Shown: in pieces, positions 6,512-13,685 of the stretch
Layout: every line of letters begins with the position of its first letter
How positions within the stretch are numbered: the stretch's first letter is position 1
DNA from: JBBILG01 sp037445085
GTDB taxonomy: Bacteria > Pseudomonadota > Gammaproteobacteria > Burkholderiales > Methylophilaceae
DNA: 14,435 bases
Assembly (NCBI GenBank): GCA_037445085.1
Contig: JBBILG010000045.1
Span: forward strand, 1-14,435
Direction: 5' to 3'
Notes under the pieces: generated by a model
The model's input: the letters and a program-made list of their open reading frames with translations, nothing else
Told to the model about the DNA's origin: nothing
Database searches by the model: none
Position numbers and translations under genes: made by a program

Positions 6512-7217
6512 GTCGCAGGTGCCAGGGGAAGCGGGAAGCGGGAAGCGGGAAGCCATACTCTCCTGCCGCGGCCTCCGCAAGACTTATACCGGGCTGGATG
6601 TGGCGGTGCTGAACGGCATCGATCTTGACATCGCGGCAGGCGAGCAGGTGGCCATCGTCGGCGCCTCCGGCTCTGGCAAGAGCACCCTGCTGCACCTGCT
6701 GGGCGGGCTGGACACCCCGTCCGCCGGCGAGGTGAGCATCCTCGGCCGCCCGCTGGCGCGACTGGACGAGGCGCAGAAGGGTGCCATGCGCAACACGGCG
6801 CTCGGCTTCATCTACCAGTTCCACCACCTGCTGCCGGAGTTCACCGCCCTGGAAAACGTCGCCATGCCCCTGCTGGTGCGCCGCGTGGCGCGCACGGAGG
6901 CGCAGGCGGAGGCGGAGGCGCTGCTGCGTGAGGTCGGGCTGGGCCATCGCCTGCAACACATGCCGGGTGAGTTGTCCGGCGGCGAGCGCCAGCGCGCCGC
7001 GGTGGCGCGCGCCTTGGTGACGCGCCCGCGGTGCGTGCTGGCCGACGAGCCGACCGGCAACCTTGACCGGCATACCGCGCATAGCGTGTTCGACCTGCTG
7101 CTGGAACTCAACCGCGAGCTGGGCACCAGTCTGGTGGTGGTGACCCACGACCTGGAGCTGGCGGGGCACCTCGGGCGCGTGCTGCGGCTCACCGACGGCC
7201 TGCTTTTCATCGACTAA
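6504..7217 (+). CDS. lolD: Lipoprotein-releasing ABC transporter ATPase LolD
   Basis: The cytoplasmic ATPase of the lipoprotein-release complex (237 residues). It has Walker A GASGSGKST (53-61), the Q-loop in the LolD-typical FIYQFHHLLPEFTALENVAMPLL (102-124; Q105), signature LSGGERQ (157-163), Walker B CVLADEPTGNLD (177-188) and H-loop THD (H215). The chosen ATG at 6504 has GGAGG nine bases upstream (6490-6494) and overlaps the lolC end. This gives about 15 residues more than E. coli LolD; the extra part (GEAGSGKREA) is encoded mainly by a four-copy heptamer repeat. No alternative ATG lies between the repeat and the conserved core. It ends three bases before comEC. Confidence 0.96.
   Translation: MNESQVPGEAGSGKREAILSCRGLRKTYTGLDVAVLNGIDLDIAAGEQVAIVGASGSGKSTLLHLLGGLDTPSAGEVSILGRPLARLDEAQKGAMRNTALGFIYQFHHLLPEFTALENVAMPLLVRRVARTEAQAEAEALLREVGLGHRLQHMPGELSGGERQRAAVARALVTRPRCVLADEPTGNLDRHTAHSVFDLLLELNRELGTSLVVVTHDLELAGHLGRVLRLTDGLLFID
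6526..6553 (+). repeat. Four perfect GGGAAGC heptamers in the 5' end of lolD
   Basis: Four uninterrupted copies of the 7-base unit GGGAAGC (28 bases) cover codons 8-17 of lolD. Seven is not a multiple of three, so gain or loss of one copy would shift the frame before the ATPase core. Confidence 0.9.
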
Positions 7218-7220
7218 GGC

Positions 7221-9602
7221 ATGCGCCCGGCCATCCTCGCGTTCGTGTTCGGGGCATGGCTGTTGCAGCGGCAGCCCGCGCTGCCGGAATGGCCGTGGGT
7301 GGTTCTGCTGCCGCTCGTGGTGGCGTTGGCCTGGCTGCTGCGCCGGCACGTCGTGGTGCCGTACCTCCTGGCGTGCGCCGCAGCTTTGCTGGCCGGTTTT
7401 TTCTGGGCGACGCTGCTGGCTCAGCAGCGCCTGGCCGATGCCCTGCCGGCTGAATGGGAGGGGCGGAATGTCCGGGTGGTGGGCGTGGTCGCCAGCCTGC
7501 CGCGCGTCGGCGCACGCGGCGAGCGCTTCGAGCTCGACGTGGAGCGGGTGGAGACCGACGGCGCCCATGTGCCGCAACGCATTTCGCTCAGCCGCTATTT
7601 TGCCGGCTATGGCCAGCCGCTCCCGGCAGATGCCGCTCAAATGCTCCGCCCCGGCGAGCGCTGGCGGCTGACCGTGCGGCTCAAGCGCCCGCACGGCAGC
7701 TACAACCCGGGCGGATTCGATTTCGAGGCATGGGCGCTGGAGCGCAACATCCGCGCCACCGGCTACGTGCGCGAGCGCGAGGCGATGGAAAGGCTCGACC
7801 CGCTGGTCCACCGGCCGGGCTATCTGGTGGAGCGGCTGCGTTTTGAGGTGCGCGAACGATTTCAGGCCGTGCTGGGCGAGGCGCGCTACGGGGCCATGCT
7901 GCAGGCGCTGGCCATCGGCGACCAGCAGTCCGTCAGCGAAGAGGACTGGGAGACCGTGCGCCGCACCGGCGTCATCCACCTGATGAGCATATCCGGGCTG
8001 CACGTCACCATGCTGGCCGGCCTGGTGTTTGCCCTGGTGCATGCCCTGTGGCGCCGCAGCGAGCGGCTGACGCTACGCCTGCCGGCGCGCAAGGCGGCGG
8101 CTCTGGCTGGCCTGCTGGCCGCCGCCGCATATGCCGCGGTGGCCGGTTTTGCCATCCCTACCCAGCGCACCCTCTACATGCTGGCGGTGCTGGCCGCAGC
8201 CCTGTGGGCGGGGCGCAACGTTGCCTTTTCCCTGGTGTTGTGCTGGGCGCTGCTGGCGGTGGTGGTGCTCGATCCGTGGGCGGTGCGGGCGCCCGGCTTC
8301 TGGCTGTCGTTCGGCGCGGTGGCCGTGTTGGGCTATGTCGGCAGCGGCCGGCTGACGCGACCCGGCTGGCTGGCGGAAGCGGCGCGCGCGCAATGGGCGG
8401 TGACACTGGGGCTGGCGCCATTGCTGCTGGCGCTGTTCCAGCAGGTGTCGCTGATCTCGCCGCTGGCCAATGCCTTGGCCATTCCGCTGATCGGGCTTGT
8501 GGTGACGCCGCTCACCCTGCTGGGCATGCTGGTGCCGGTCGATGCGCTGCTGCATGCGGCGCATACCCTGATGGCCTGGTGCATGGCCTTGCTGGAGCTG
8601 GCGGCGCGACTGCCGCTGGCGGTCTGGCAGCAGCACGCGCCGGCACCGTGGACGGTGGCCGTGGCCATGGCCGGCGTGCTGTGGCTCTTGCTGCCGCGTG
8701 GTTTTCCCTTGCGCTGGGCGGGCACGGCTGCGCTGGCACCGATGTTCCTGTTGCTGCCGAGCCCTCCGCAGCATGGTGAGCTGCGCGTGGCGGTGCTCGA
8801 TGTCGGCCAGGGGCTGGCGGTGGTGCTGCAGACGGCGCGGCATGCGCTGCTGTACGATGCCGGGCCGCGTTATTCCGAACAGGCCGACGCCGGCAACCGT
8901 GTCATCCTGCCCTACCTGCGCGCGGCAGGCATCCGTCACCTGGACGGCATGGTGTTGAGTCACGACGACATCGACCATACCGGCGGCGCGGCCGCGGTGC
9001 TGCAGGCGATGCCGGTGGGCTGGCTGGCCTCCTCGCTGCCGTCCGGCCATTTCCTGGAGTCCCTGTCCGCACAGCCCTGGCGCTGCGCCGCCGGACGGGA
9101 ATGGGAGTGGGATGGCGTGCGCTTCGACATGCTGCACCCGGATGCCGGAAGTTACGCGCACGCAAGGCTCAAGGACAATCACCGCAGTTGCGTGCTCAGG
9201 GTGAGCGGAACGCACGGCAGCCTGCTGTTGACCGGCGACATCGAGCGCGCGGCGGAGCGCGAGTTGCTGGAGCGCGATGCGGCGAGCCTCGCGGCCGACG
9301 TGCTGGTGGCGCCGCACCACGGCAGCCGGAGCTCCTCGACCCCCGGTTTCGTCGCCGCGGTGGCCCCCCGCGCGACCATCTTCGCGGCCGGCTACCGCAA
9401 CCGCTTCCGTCATCCGCACGGGCAGGTGGTGCGGCGCTACCAGGAGGTCGGCAGCGCCATCTACCGCAGTGACGCGGATGGAGCGGTGCTGATCGATTTT
9501 TCCGCCGGCCCGGACATGAAAGTGCGGGCGTGGCGGCGGGAATCCCCGCGGTACTGGCATGACGGGGCGGCCAGGGTTGCCGAAAACGGTCGCGCAGGCT
9601 AA
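7221..9602 (+). CDS. comEC: ComEC/Rec2 family DNA internalisation protein
   Basis: A 793-residue polytopic inner-membrane protein expected to move single-stranded DNA into the cytoplasm during natural transformation. Three parts are visible. The N-terminal region (about 1-190) has hydrophobic spans and an OB-like soluble domain. The Competence domain (about 220-510) has many membrane spans and the motif LMSISGLHVTMLAG (254-267). The C-terminal metallo-beta-lactamase domain (about 520-765) has LDVGQG (526-531), SHDDIDHTGG (580-589), TGDIE (671-675) and VAPHHGS (696-702). The metal ligands look intact, so it seems full length and functional. The start is three bases after lolD with no real Shine-Dalgarno, so expression probably depends on lolD translation. 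A promoter for the next operon lies in its last codons. Confidence 0.96.
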   Translation: MRPAILAFVFGAWLLQRQPALPEWPWVVLLPLVVALAWLLRRHVVVPYLLACAAALLAGFFWATLLAQQRLADALPAEWEGRNVRVVGVVASLPRVGARGERFELDVERVETDGAHVPQRISLSRYFAGYGQPLPADAAQMLRPGERWRLTVRLKRPHGSYNPGGFDFEAWALERNIRATGYVREREAMERLDPLVHRPGYLVERLRFEVRERFQAVLGEARYGAMLQALAIGDQQSVSEEDWETVRRTGVIHLMSISGLHVTMLAGLVFALVHALWRRSERLTLRLPARKAAALAGLLAAAAYAAVAGFAIPTQRTLYMLAVLAAALWAGRNVAFSLVLCWALLAVVVLDPWAVRAPGFWLSFGAVAVLGYVGSGRLTRPGWLAEAARAQWAVTLGLAPLLLALFQQVSLISPLANALAIPLIGLVVTPLTLLGMLVPVDALLHAAHTLMAWCMALLELAARLPLAVWQQHAPAPWTVAVAMAGVLWLLLPRGFPLRWAGTAALAPMFLLLPSPPQHGELRVAVLDVGQGLAVVLQTARHALLYDAGPRYSEQADAGNRVILPYLRAAGIRHLDGMVLSHDDIDHTGGAAAVLQAMPVGWLASSLPSGHFLESLSAQPWRCAAGREWEWDGVRFDMLHPDAGSYAHARLKDNHRSCVLRVSGTHGSLLLTGDIERAAERELLERDAASLAADVLVAPHHGSRSSSTPGFVAAVAPRATIFAAGYRNRFRHPHGQVVRRYQEVGSAIYRSDADGAVLIDFSAGPDMKVRAWRRESPRYWHDGAARVAENGRAG

Positions 9603-9605
9603 AGT
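9577..9605 (+). promoter_or_regulatory. Sigma70 promoter for the exbB-kdsB operon
   Basis: TTGCCG (9577-9582), a 17-base spacer and TAAAGT (9600-9605) give a good -35/-10 pair that overlaps the comEC stop codon. Transcription would start near 9612, leaving a leader of about 24 bases before exbB. A weak 5-base inverted repeat (CGCGA/TCGCG) with a T-rich loop sits in that leader. Confidence 0.5.
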
Positions 9606-9635
9606 AGCGCGAGTTTTTCTTCGCGAAAGCCCTAC

Positions 9636-10319
9636 ATGAAGATTTCCGCAAAATCCTGGCTGTTCTGGCTGGCGCTGCTCGTCGGCTTCGTCGCGCTGTA
9701 TTTCGGGGCGCGGGACAACGAGATCGTCAAGGCGGCCGGCTGGCCGATCTGGCCGCTCATCTATGCCTCGGTGATTTCCGTTGCCATCATCGCGGAACGC
9801 TTCTACAGCCTGCGTACCAGTCTGGTGGCGCCGCCTGCGCTGCTCTCCGAAGTGCAGTCCCTGCTGGAGAAGGGCGCTGCCGCCAAGGATGCCTGTGTGC
9901 GCCTGCAAAACCATTCCCCGCTGGGCGAGATCTTCGCCGGCGCCCTGTGCAACATGGATGCGCCGCGCGAGGTGATGAAAGAGGCCATCGAGGAGGCCGG
10001 CCGTGCCGTGGCGCACAAGCTGGAGCGCTACCTCACCACGCTGGGCACCATCGCCGCCGTCAGCCCGTTGTGGGGGCTGCTGGGCACGGTGATCGGCATG
10101 GTGGAGCTGTTCGCCGCCTTTACCAGCACCGGCCACGACGTGGCGATGTTCGCCCGAGGCATTTCGGTTGCGCTCTACAATACCGCCATGGGCATCCTGG
10201 TGGCCGTACCCAGCATGATCTTCTACCGCCATTTCCGCGCCCGGGTCGACAGCCTGATCGTGGAGATGGAACTGGAGGCGCTCAAGCTGGCGGAAATCCT
10301 GCACGGCGAACGCAAGTAG
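9636..10319 (+). CDS. exbB: MotA/TolQ/ExbB family proton channel protein
   Basis: A 227-residue inner-membrane subunit of a proton-driven ExbB-ExbD motor, which normally energises outer-membrane processes through TonB or a similar partner. The family core begins at AAGWPIWPLIYASVISVAII (33-52). The typical paired spans follow at about 135-160, containing SPLWGLLGTVIGMVE (143-157), and about 175-197. Residues 1-25 form an extra hydrophobic segment (WLFWLALLVGFVALYFGA) that many relatives lack; no alternative ATG lies between it and the core. No Shine-Dalgarno is obvious. No tonB is visible, so the partner is unknown; position beside msbA and lpxK suggests an envelope role. The name exbB is by family and is not proven. 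Confidence 0.9.
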   Translation: MKISAKSWLFWLALLVGFVALYFGARDNEIVKAAGWPIWPLIYASVISVAIIAERFYSLRTSLVAPPALLSEVQSLLEKGAAAKDACVRLQNHSPLGEIFAGALCNMDAPREVMKEAIEEAGRAVAHKLERYLTTLGTIAAVSPLWGLLGTVIGMVELFAAFTSTGHDVAMFARGISVALYNTAMGILVAVPSMIFYRHFRARVDSLIVEMELEALKLAEILHGERK

Positions 10320-10328
10320 AGAGCGGCC

Positions 10329-10751
10329 ATGAACTTTCAGCGCGGCAGACGCCACGAAGAGCTGGAGATGAACCTCATCCCCCTGATCGACGTGCTGCTC
10401 GTCATCATCATTTTTCTGGTCACCAGCGCGACCTTTTCGCGTATCCAGGAATTGCAGATCAATCTGCCCGCGGCCGAAGCCAGTGCCCCGCAGGACTGGC
10501 CGGCGATGATCACGGTTGGGGTGGACGCCGGCGGACGCTACACCGTGAACGACGCGGCGGTTGCCGAGGGCACGGTGGAGGCCATTCTGCAGGCGTTGCG
10601 CAGTGCCGCCGCCGGCGAGAAGGAGCCGACCATCGTCATCAGTGCCGATGCCAATGCCACCCACCAGTCTGTGATCCATGTCATGGAAGCGGCGCGTCAG
10701 GGCGGCTACACCCATCTGACTTTCTCCACCCAGGCCAAGTCCGCGCCCTGA
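10329..10751 (+). CDS. exbD: ExbD/TolR family biopolymer transport protein
   Basis: A 140-residue partner of ExbB with one N-terminal membrane span (about 15-34, in MNLIPLIDVLLVIIIFLV) and a periplasmic domain (about 45-135). D21 in the span is the conserved proton-carrying aspartate, equivalent to D25 of E. coli ExbD. The periplasmic part has the usual ending of this family (the segment from VISADANATHQSVIHVME to GYTHLTFST). It starts 9 bases after exbB. Its TGA overlaps the ATG of a tiny frame that leads to msbA. Confidence 0.94.
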   Translation: MNFQRGRRHEELEMNLIPLIDVLLVIIIFLVTSATFSRIQELQINLPAAEASAPQDWPAMITVGVDAGGRYTVNDAAVAEGTVEAILQALRSAAAGEKEPTIVISADANATHQSVIHVMEAARQGGYTHLTFSTQAKSAP

Positions 10752-10777
10752 TGCGACGCACGACGGGCGTGCGCTGA
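10751..10777 (+). CDS. Eight-codon minicistron between exbD and msbA
   Basis: An ATG overlaps the exbD stop (TGATG), opens MRRTTGVR and ends at a TGA that overlaps the msbA ATG (TGATG). It may carry terminating ribosomes from exbD to msbA, which has only a weak Shine-Dalgarno. The peptide itself is not expected to have a function, and a chance origin is possible. Confidence 0.3.
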   Translation: MRRTTGVR

Positions 10778-12513
10778 TGCCAGACCAGTCTCCCCCCGCA
10801 CCCAGCGCCAGTGCACTCTACCGGCGCCTGCTACGCTATGCCTGGCGTCACTGGCCGGTGTTTCTGCTCAGCGTGCTGGCGCTTGCCACCTATTCCGCGA
10901 CCAATACCGGCTTCCTCGCGGCGATCAAAATGGTCACCGACGAGGGGTTCGTCAAGCAGGATCCGCACAAGCTGGGCCTGCTGCCCTGGATACTGTTCGG
11001 TCTCCTGGCGCTGCGCGCCTTTGCCGGCTTTGTCTCCGCCTTTTCCATGCGCTGGGTGGCGCGCCGCGTGGTGGAGCGCGTGCGCCTGGATGCCTTCCAG
11101 CGCCTGATGTCCTTCCCGGTCAGTTATTTCGACGCCAACTCCGTCGGCGTGGTGACGTCAAGGCTGACCTACAACACCGAGCAGATGGCCGGCGCCTCGA
11201 CCAAGGTGGTGATGAGTGCGGTGCGCGACAGCCTCACCATACTCGGCATGATCGGTTACATGATCTACCTCAACTGGCGCCTGACCCTGATCTTTGCCGT
11301 CATCGCGCCGCTGATGGCCTATTACCTGCGCAGGATGACGCCGGTCATTCGCGCCTCGGGACAGGCGGTGCAGGAATCGGTCGGCGACATGACGCGCGTG
11401 CTGGAAGAATCGGTGGGCGGCCAGCGTGTGGTGAAGATTTTCGGCGGTGCCGAATACGAAAACCGCCGTTTCGCCCGGGCGGCCGGCATGAACCGGCGCA
11501 TGCAGATCCGGCTCGGTCGCGTGGCCGGTATCAACAGCATGGTGATCGAGCTGATCGCCGCGGCAGGGTTGTCCTGGGTAGTGTTCTATGCGGTCGGCGA
11601 GTTCAGTGCCGGCGAGTTTGCCGCCTTCATCGGCGCCATCCTGATGCTGATCGCCCCCATCAAGAGCCTGACCAACCTGAACGAGGAAATCCAGGTGGGC
11701 GTGGCGGCGGCCCAGAGCGTGTTCGGCCTGATGGATAGCCCGGCCGAGCAGGACGGCGGCACCGGCACCCTGCCGCGCGCGCGCGGCGAGATTGAATTCC
11801 GCCACGTCAGCCTGCGCTACGACAACGCCAGGCGCTACGCCCTGCGCGATGTCAGCTTCAAGGTCATGCCGGGCGAGAAGGTCGCCCTGGTGGGCCGCTC
11901 CGGGGGCGGCAAGAGCTCGCTGATCAGCCTGCTGCCGCGCTTCTACGAATGGCAGGAAGGGTCCATCCTGCTGGACGGCGTGGACATCCGCACACTTCGG
12001 CTTGCCAACCTGCGGGCCCAGTTCGCGCTGGTCAACCAGGATGTCACGCTGTTCAACGACACCGTCTGCAACAACATCGCATACGGCGCCCTGCGCCAGG
12101 TGAGTGAGGCGGAAGTCATCGCCGCCGCCGAGGCGGCGCATGCCTGGGAATTCATCCAGCAACTGCCCCATGGCCTGCAAAGCGAAATCGGCGACCGCGG
12201 CGTGCGTCTTTCCGGTGGTCAGCGCCAGCGTCTTGCCATTGCCCGCGCCATCCTCAAGGACGCCCCCATCCTGCTGCTGGACGAGGCCACCTCGGCGCTG
12301 GACAGCGAATCCGAGAAACACGTGCAGGCGGCGCTGGACAGGCTGATGCAGGGGCGCACCAGCCTGGTCATCGCGCATCGCCTGTCCACCATCATCAACG
12401 CGGACCGCATTCTGGTCATGGACAAGGGCGAACTGGTGGAAAGCGGCACCCATGAGGAGTTGCTGGCGCTGGGCGGCCATTACGCCAGGCTCTACCGCAA
12501 GCAGTTCCACTGA
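10777..12513 (+). CDS. msbA: Lipid A export ABC transporter MsbA
   Basis: A 578-residue half-transporter that flips lipid A-core across the inner membrane as a homodimer. The N-terminal membrane domain (about 25-320) has six expected spans and the type I exporter coupling segment (VSYFDANSVGVVTSRLTYN, about 115-133). The nucleotide-binding domain follows, with Walker A GRSGGGKSS (373-381), the Q-loop in LVNQDVTLFNDTV, signature LSGGQ (478-482), Walker B ILLLDEATS (D502, E503) and H-loop AHRLS (H534). Length and motifs are those of MsbA, and lpxK directly downstream supports MsbA over other ABC exporters. The ATG at 10777 overlaps the stop of the minicistron. Twelve bases separate it from lpxK. 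Confidence 0.96.
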   Translation: MPDQSPPAPSASALYRRLLRYAWRHWPVFLLSVLALATYSATNTGFLAAIKMVTDEGFVKQDPHKLGLLPWILFGLLALRAFAGFVSAFSMRWVARRVVERVRLDAFQRLMSFPVSYFDANSVGVVTSRLTYNTEQMAGASTKVVMSAVRDSLTILGMIGYMIYLNWRLTLIFAVIAPLMAYYLRRMTPVIRASGQAVQESVGDMTRVLEESVGGQRVVKIFGGAEYENRRFARAAGMNRRMQIRLGRVAGINSMVIELIAAAGLSWVVFYAVGEFSAGEFAAFIGAILMLIAPIKSLTNLNEEIQVGVAAAQSVFGLMDSPAEQDGGTGTLPRARGEIEFRHVSLRYDNARRYALRDVSFKVMPGEKVALVGRSGGGKSSLISLLPRFYEWQEGSILLDGVDIRTLRLANLRAQFALVNQDVTLFNDTVCNNIAYGALRQVSEAEVIAAAEAAHAWEFIQQLPHGLQSEIGDRGVRLSGGQRQRLAIARAILKDAPILLLDEATSALDSESEKHVQAALDRLMQGRTSLVIAHRLSTIINADRILVMDKGELVESGTHEELLALGGHYARLYRKQFH

Positions 12514-12525
12514 GAAAGACGGACA

Positions 12526-13515
12526 ATGGGCGCGTGGCTGCAGCGGCAGTGGTACCGGCGCACCACCTGGCAGCTCCTGCTGTGGCCGCTCAGCCAGTTG
12601 TTCCGGCTGCTCTCGGCGCTGCGCCGGCTGGCCTACGGGGCCGGGCTGTTGCCGGTGTGGCGGGCGCCGGTGCCGGTCATCGTCGTCGGCAACATCAGCG
12701 TGGGCGGCACGGGCAAGACGCCGCTGGTCATATGGCTCGCCTCCTGGCTCCTGCGACACGGCTGGCGTCCCGGCATCCTCAGCCGCGGCTACCGCGGCGA
12801 GGCGGCCGGGCCGACACGGGTGCGTGCCGACAGCGATGCCGCTCTGGTGGGGGACGAACCGCTGCTGCTGGCCCGGCACACCGCGTGCCCGGTGTGGGTG
12901 GGGCGGCGGCGGGCAGCGACGGCGCAGGCGCTGTTGGCCGCGCACCCGGAATGCAACGTGCTGATCTGCGACGACGGCCTGCAGCACTATGCCCTGGCGC
13001 GCGACATCGAAATCGCGGTGGTCGACGGCCGCCGCCGTCATGGCAACGGCCGCCTCCTGCCGGCCGGCCCGCTGCGCGAAGCGGTGAGCCGGCTGCGGCA
13101 GGTCGACGCTGTCGTCGTGCAGGGGGGCGAGGCCGGCTCCGGCGAATATGCGTGCCGCCTGGTGCCCTCGGTATTTCGCAACGTGCGCGACCCCGGACGC
13201 ACCATCGAGGCCGCCGCCCTGCGCCGGCATGAGCTGCATGCCGTGGCCGGCATAGGCGACCCCCGGCGCTTCTTCGACACGCTGCGCGCACTGGGTCTGC
13301 AATGCGCCGAGCATCCCTTCCCGGATCACCACGCCTACCGGGCGGCTGATTTACAATTCGCGGATAACCGGACGGTGCTGATGACGGAAAAGGACGCGGT
13401 CAAATGCGCTGCCTTTGCCTGCCCCGAATGGTGGTACTTGGCAGTGGAGGCGGAGATTGATCAGGATCTGGAGCGGCTGCTGCTGCATAAGCTTGAGGAA
13501 AAACATGGACGCTAA
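12526..13515 (+). CDS. lpxK: Tetraacyldisaccharide 4'-kinase
   Basis: LpxK (329 residues) uses ATP to phosphorylate the 4'-position of the tetraacyldisaccharide 1-phosphate, making lipid IVA at the inner face of the inner membrane. There is a hydrophobic N-terminal helix (about 15-45), then the unusual P-loop GNISVGGTGKTP (55-66), SRGYRG (86-91), GDEP (109-112) and CDDGLQH (148-154). MTEKDAVK (286-293) is the conserved C-terminal motif. Length matches the family. Its end overlaps the zinc-ribbon gene by 11 bases. The msbA-lpxK-ycaR-kdsB order is shared broadly with E. coli. Confidence 0.97.
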   Translation: MGAWLQRQWYRRTTWQLLLWPLSQLFRLLSALRRLAYGAGLLPVWRAPVPVIVVGNISVGGTGKTPLVIWLASWLLRHGWRPGILSRGYRGEAAGPTRVRADSDAALVGDEPLLLARHTACPVWVGRRRAATAQALLAAHPECNVLICDDGLQHYALARDIEIAVVDGRRRHGNGRLLPAGPLREAVSRLRQVDAVVVQGGEAGSGEYACRLVPSVFRNVRDPGRTIEAAALRRHELHAVAGIGDPRRFFDTLRALGLQCAEHPFPDHHAYRAADLQFADNRTVLMTEKDAVKCAAFACPEWWYLAVEAEIDQDLERLLLHKLEEKHGR

Positions 13516-13684
13516 ATTGCTCGAAATCCTCGTGTGCCCGTTGTGCAAGGGGCCGCTGCTGTACAGAAAGACCGAACAGGAACTGGTCTGCCGGCCCTGC
13601 CGCCTGGCCTACCCCATCCGCGACGGCATCCCCGTCATGCTGGAGGACGAGGCCCGCCGGCTGCCACCCGAGGAGGAAGTCTAG
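13505..13684 (+). CDS. ycaR: Trm112/YcaR family small zinc-binding protein
   Basis: A 59-residue protein starting MDAKLLEILVCPLC. Four cysteines (C11, C14, C29, C32) form a zinc ribbon, followed by AYPIRDGIPVMLEDEAR (35-51), the usual ending of the YcaR/Trm112 family. Trm112 in eukaryotes and archaea activates several methyltransferases; the bacterial role is less clear. The ATG at 13505 was chosen because GAGGAA lies four bases upstream and the family N-terminus begins here. It starts inside lpxK (11-base overlap), and its TAG is one base from the kdsB GTG. Confidence 0.94.
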   Translation: MDAKLLEILVCPLCKGPLLYRKTEQELVCRPCRLAYPIRDGIPVMLEDEARRLPPEEEV

Positions 13685-13685
13685 A

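Noticed and set aside
9606..9628. Inverted repeat CGCGA...TCGCG with T-rich loop between comEC and exbB
   Set aside because: The stem is only 5 bp and the T-run is in the loop, not after the stem. It is not a convincing terminator.
8073..10715. Very long open frame on the minus strand across comEC, exbB and exbD
   Set aside because: It is antisense to three well-supported genes; its translation is low-complexity (H, Q, R, G rich) with no known motif. Long antisense frames are common in high-GC DNA.
11158..13332. Long minus-strand open frame opposite msbA and lpxK
   Set aside because: Same reason: it is a shadow of two conserved genes with clear catalytic motifs on the plus strand.
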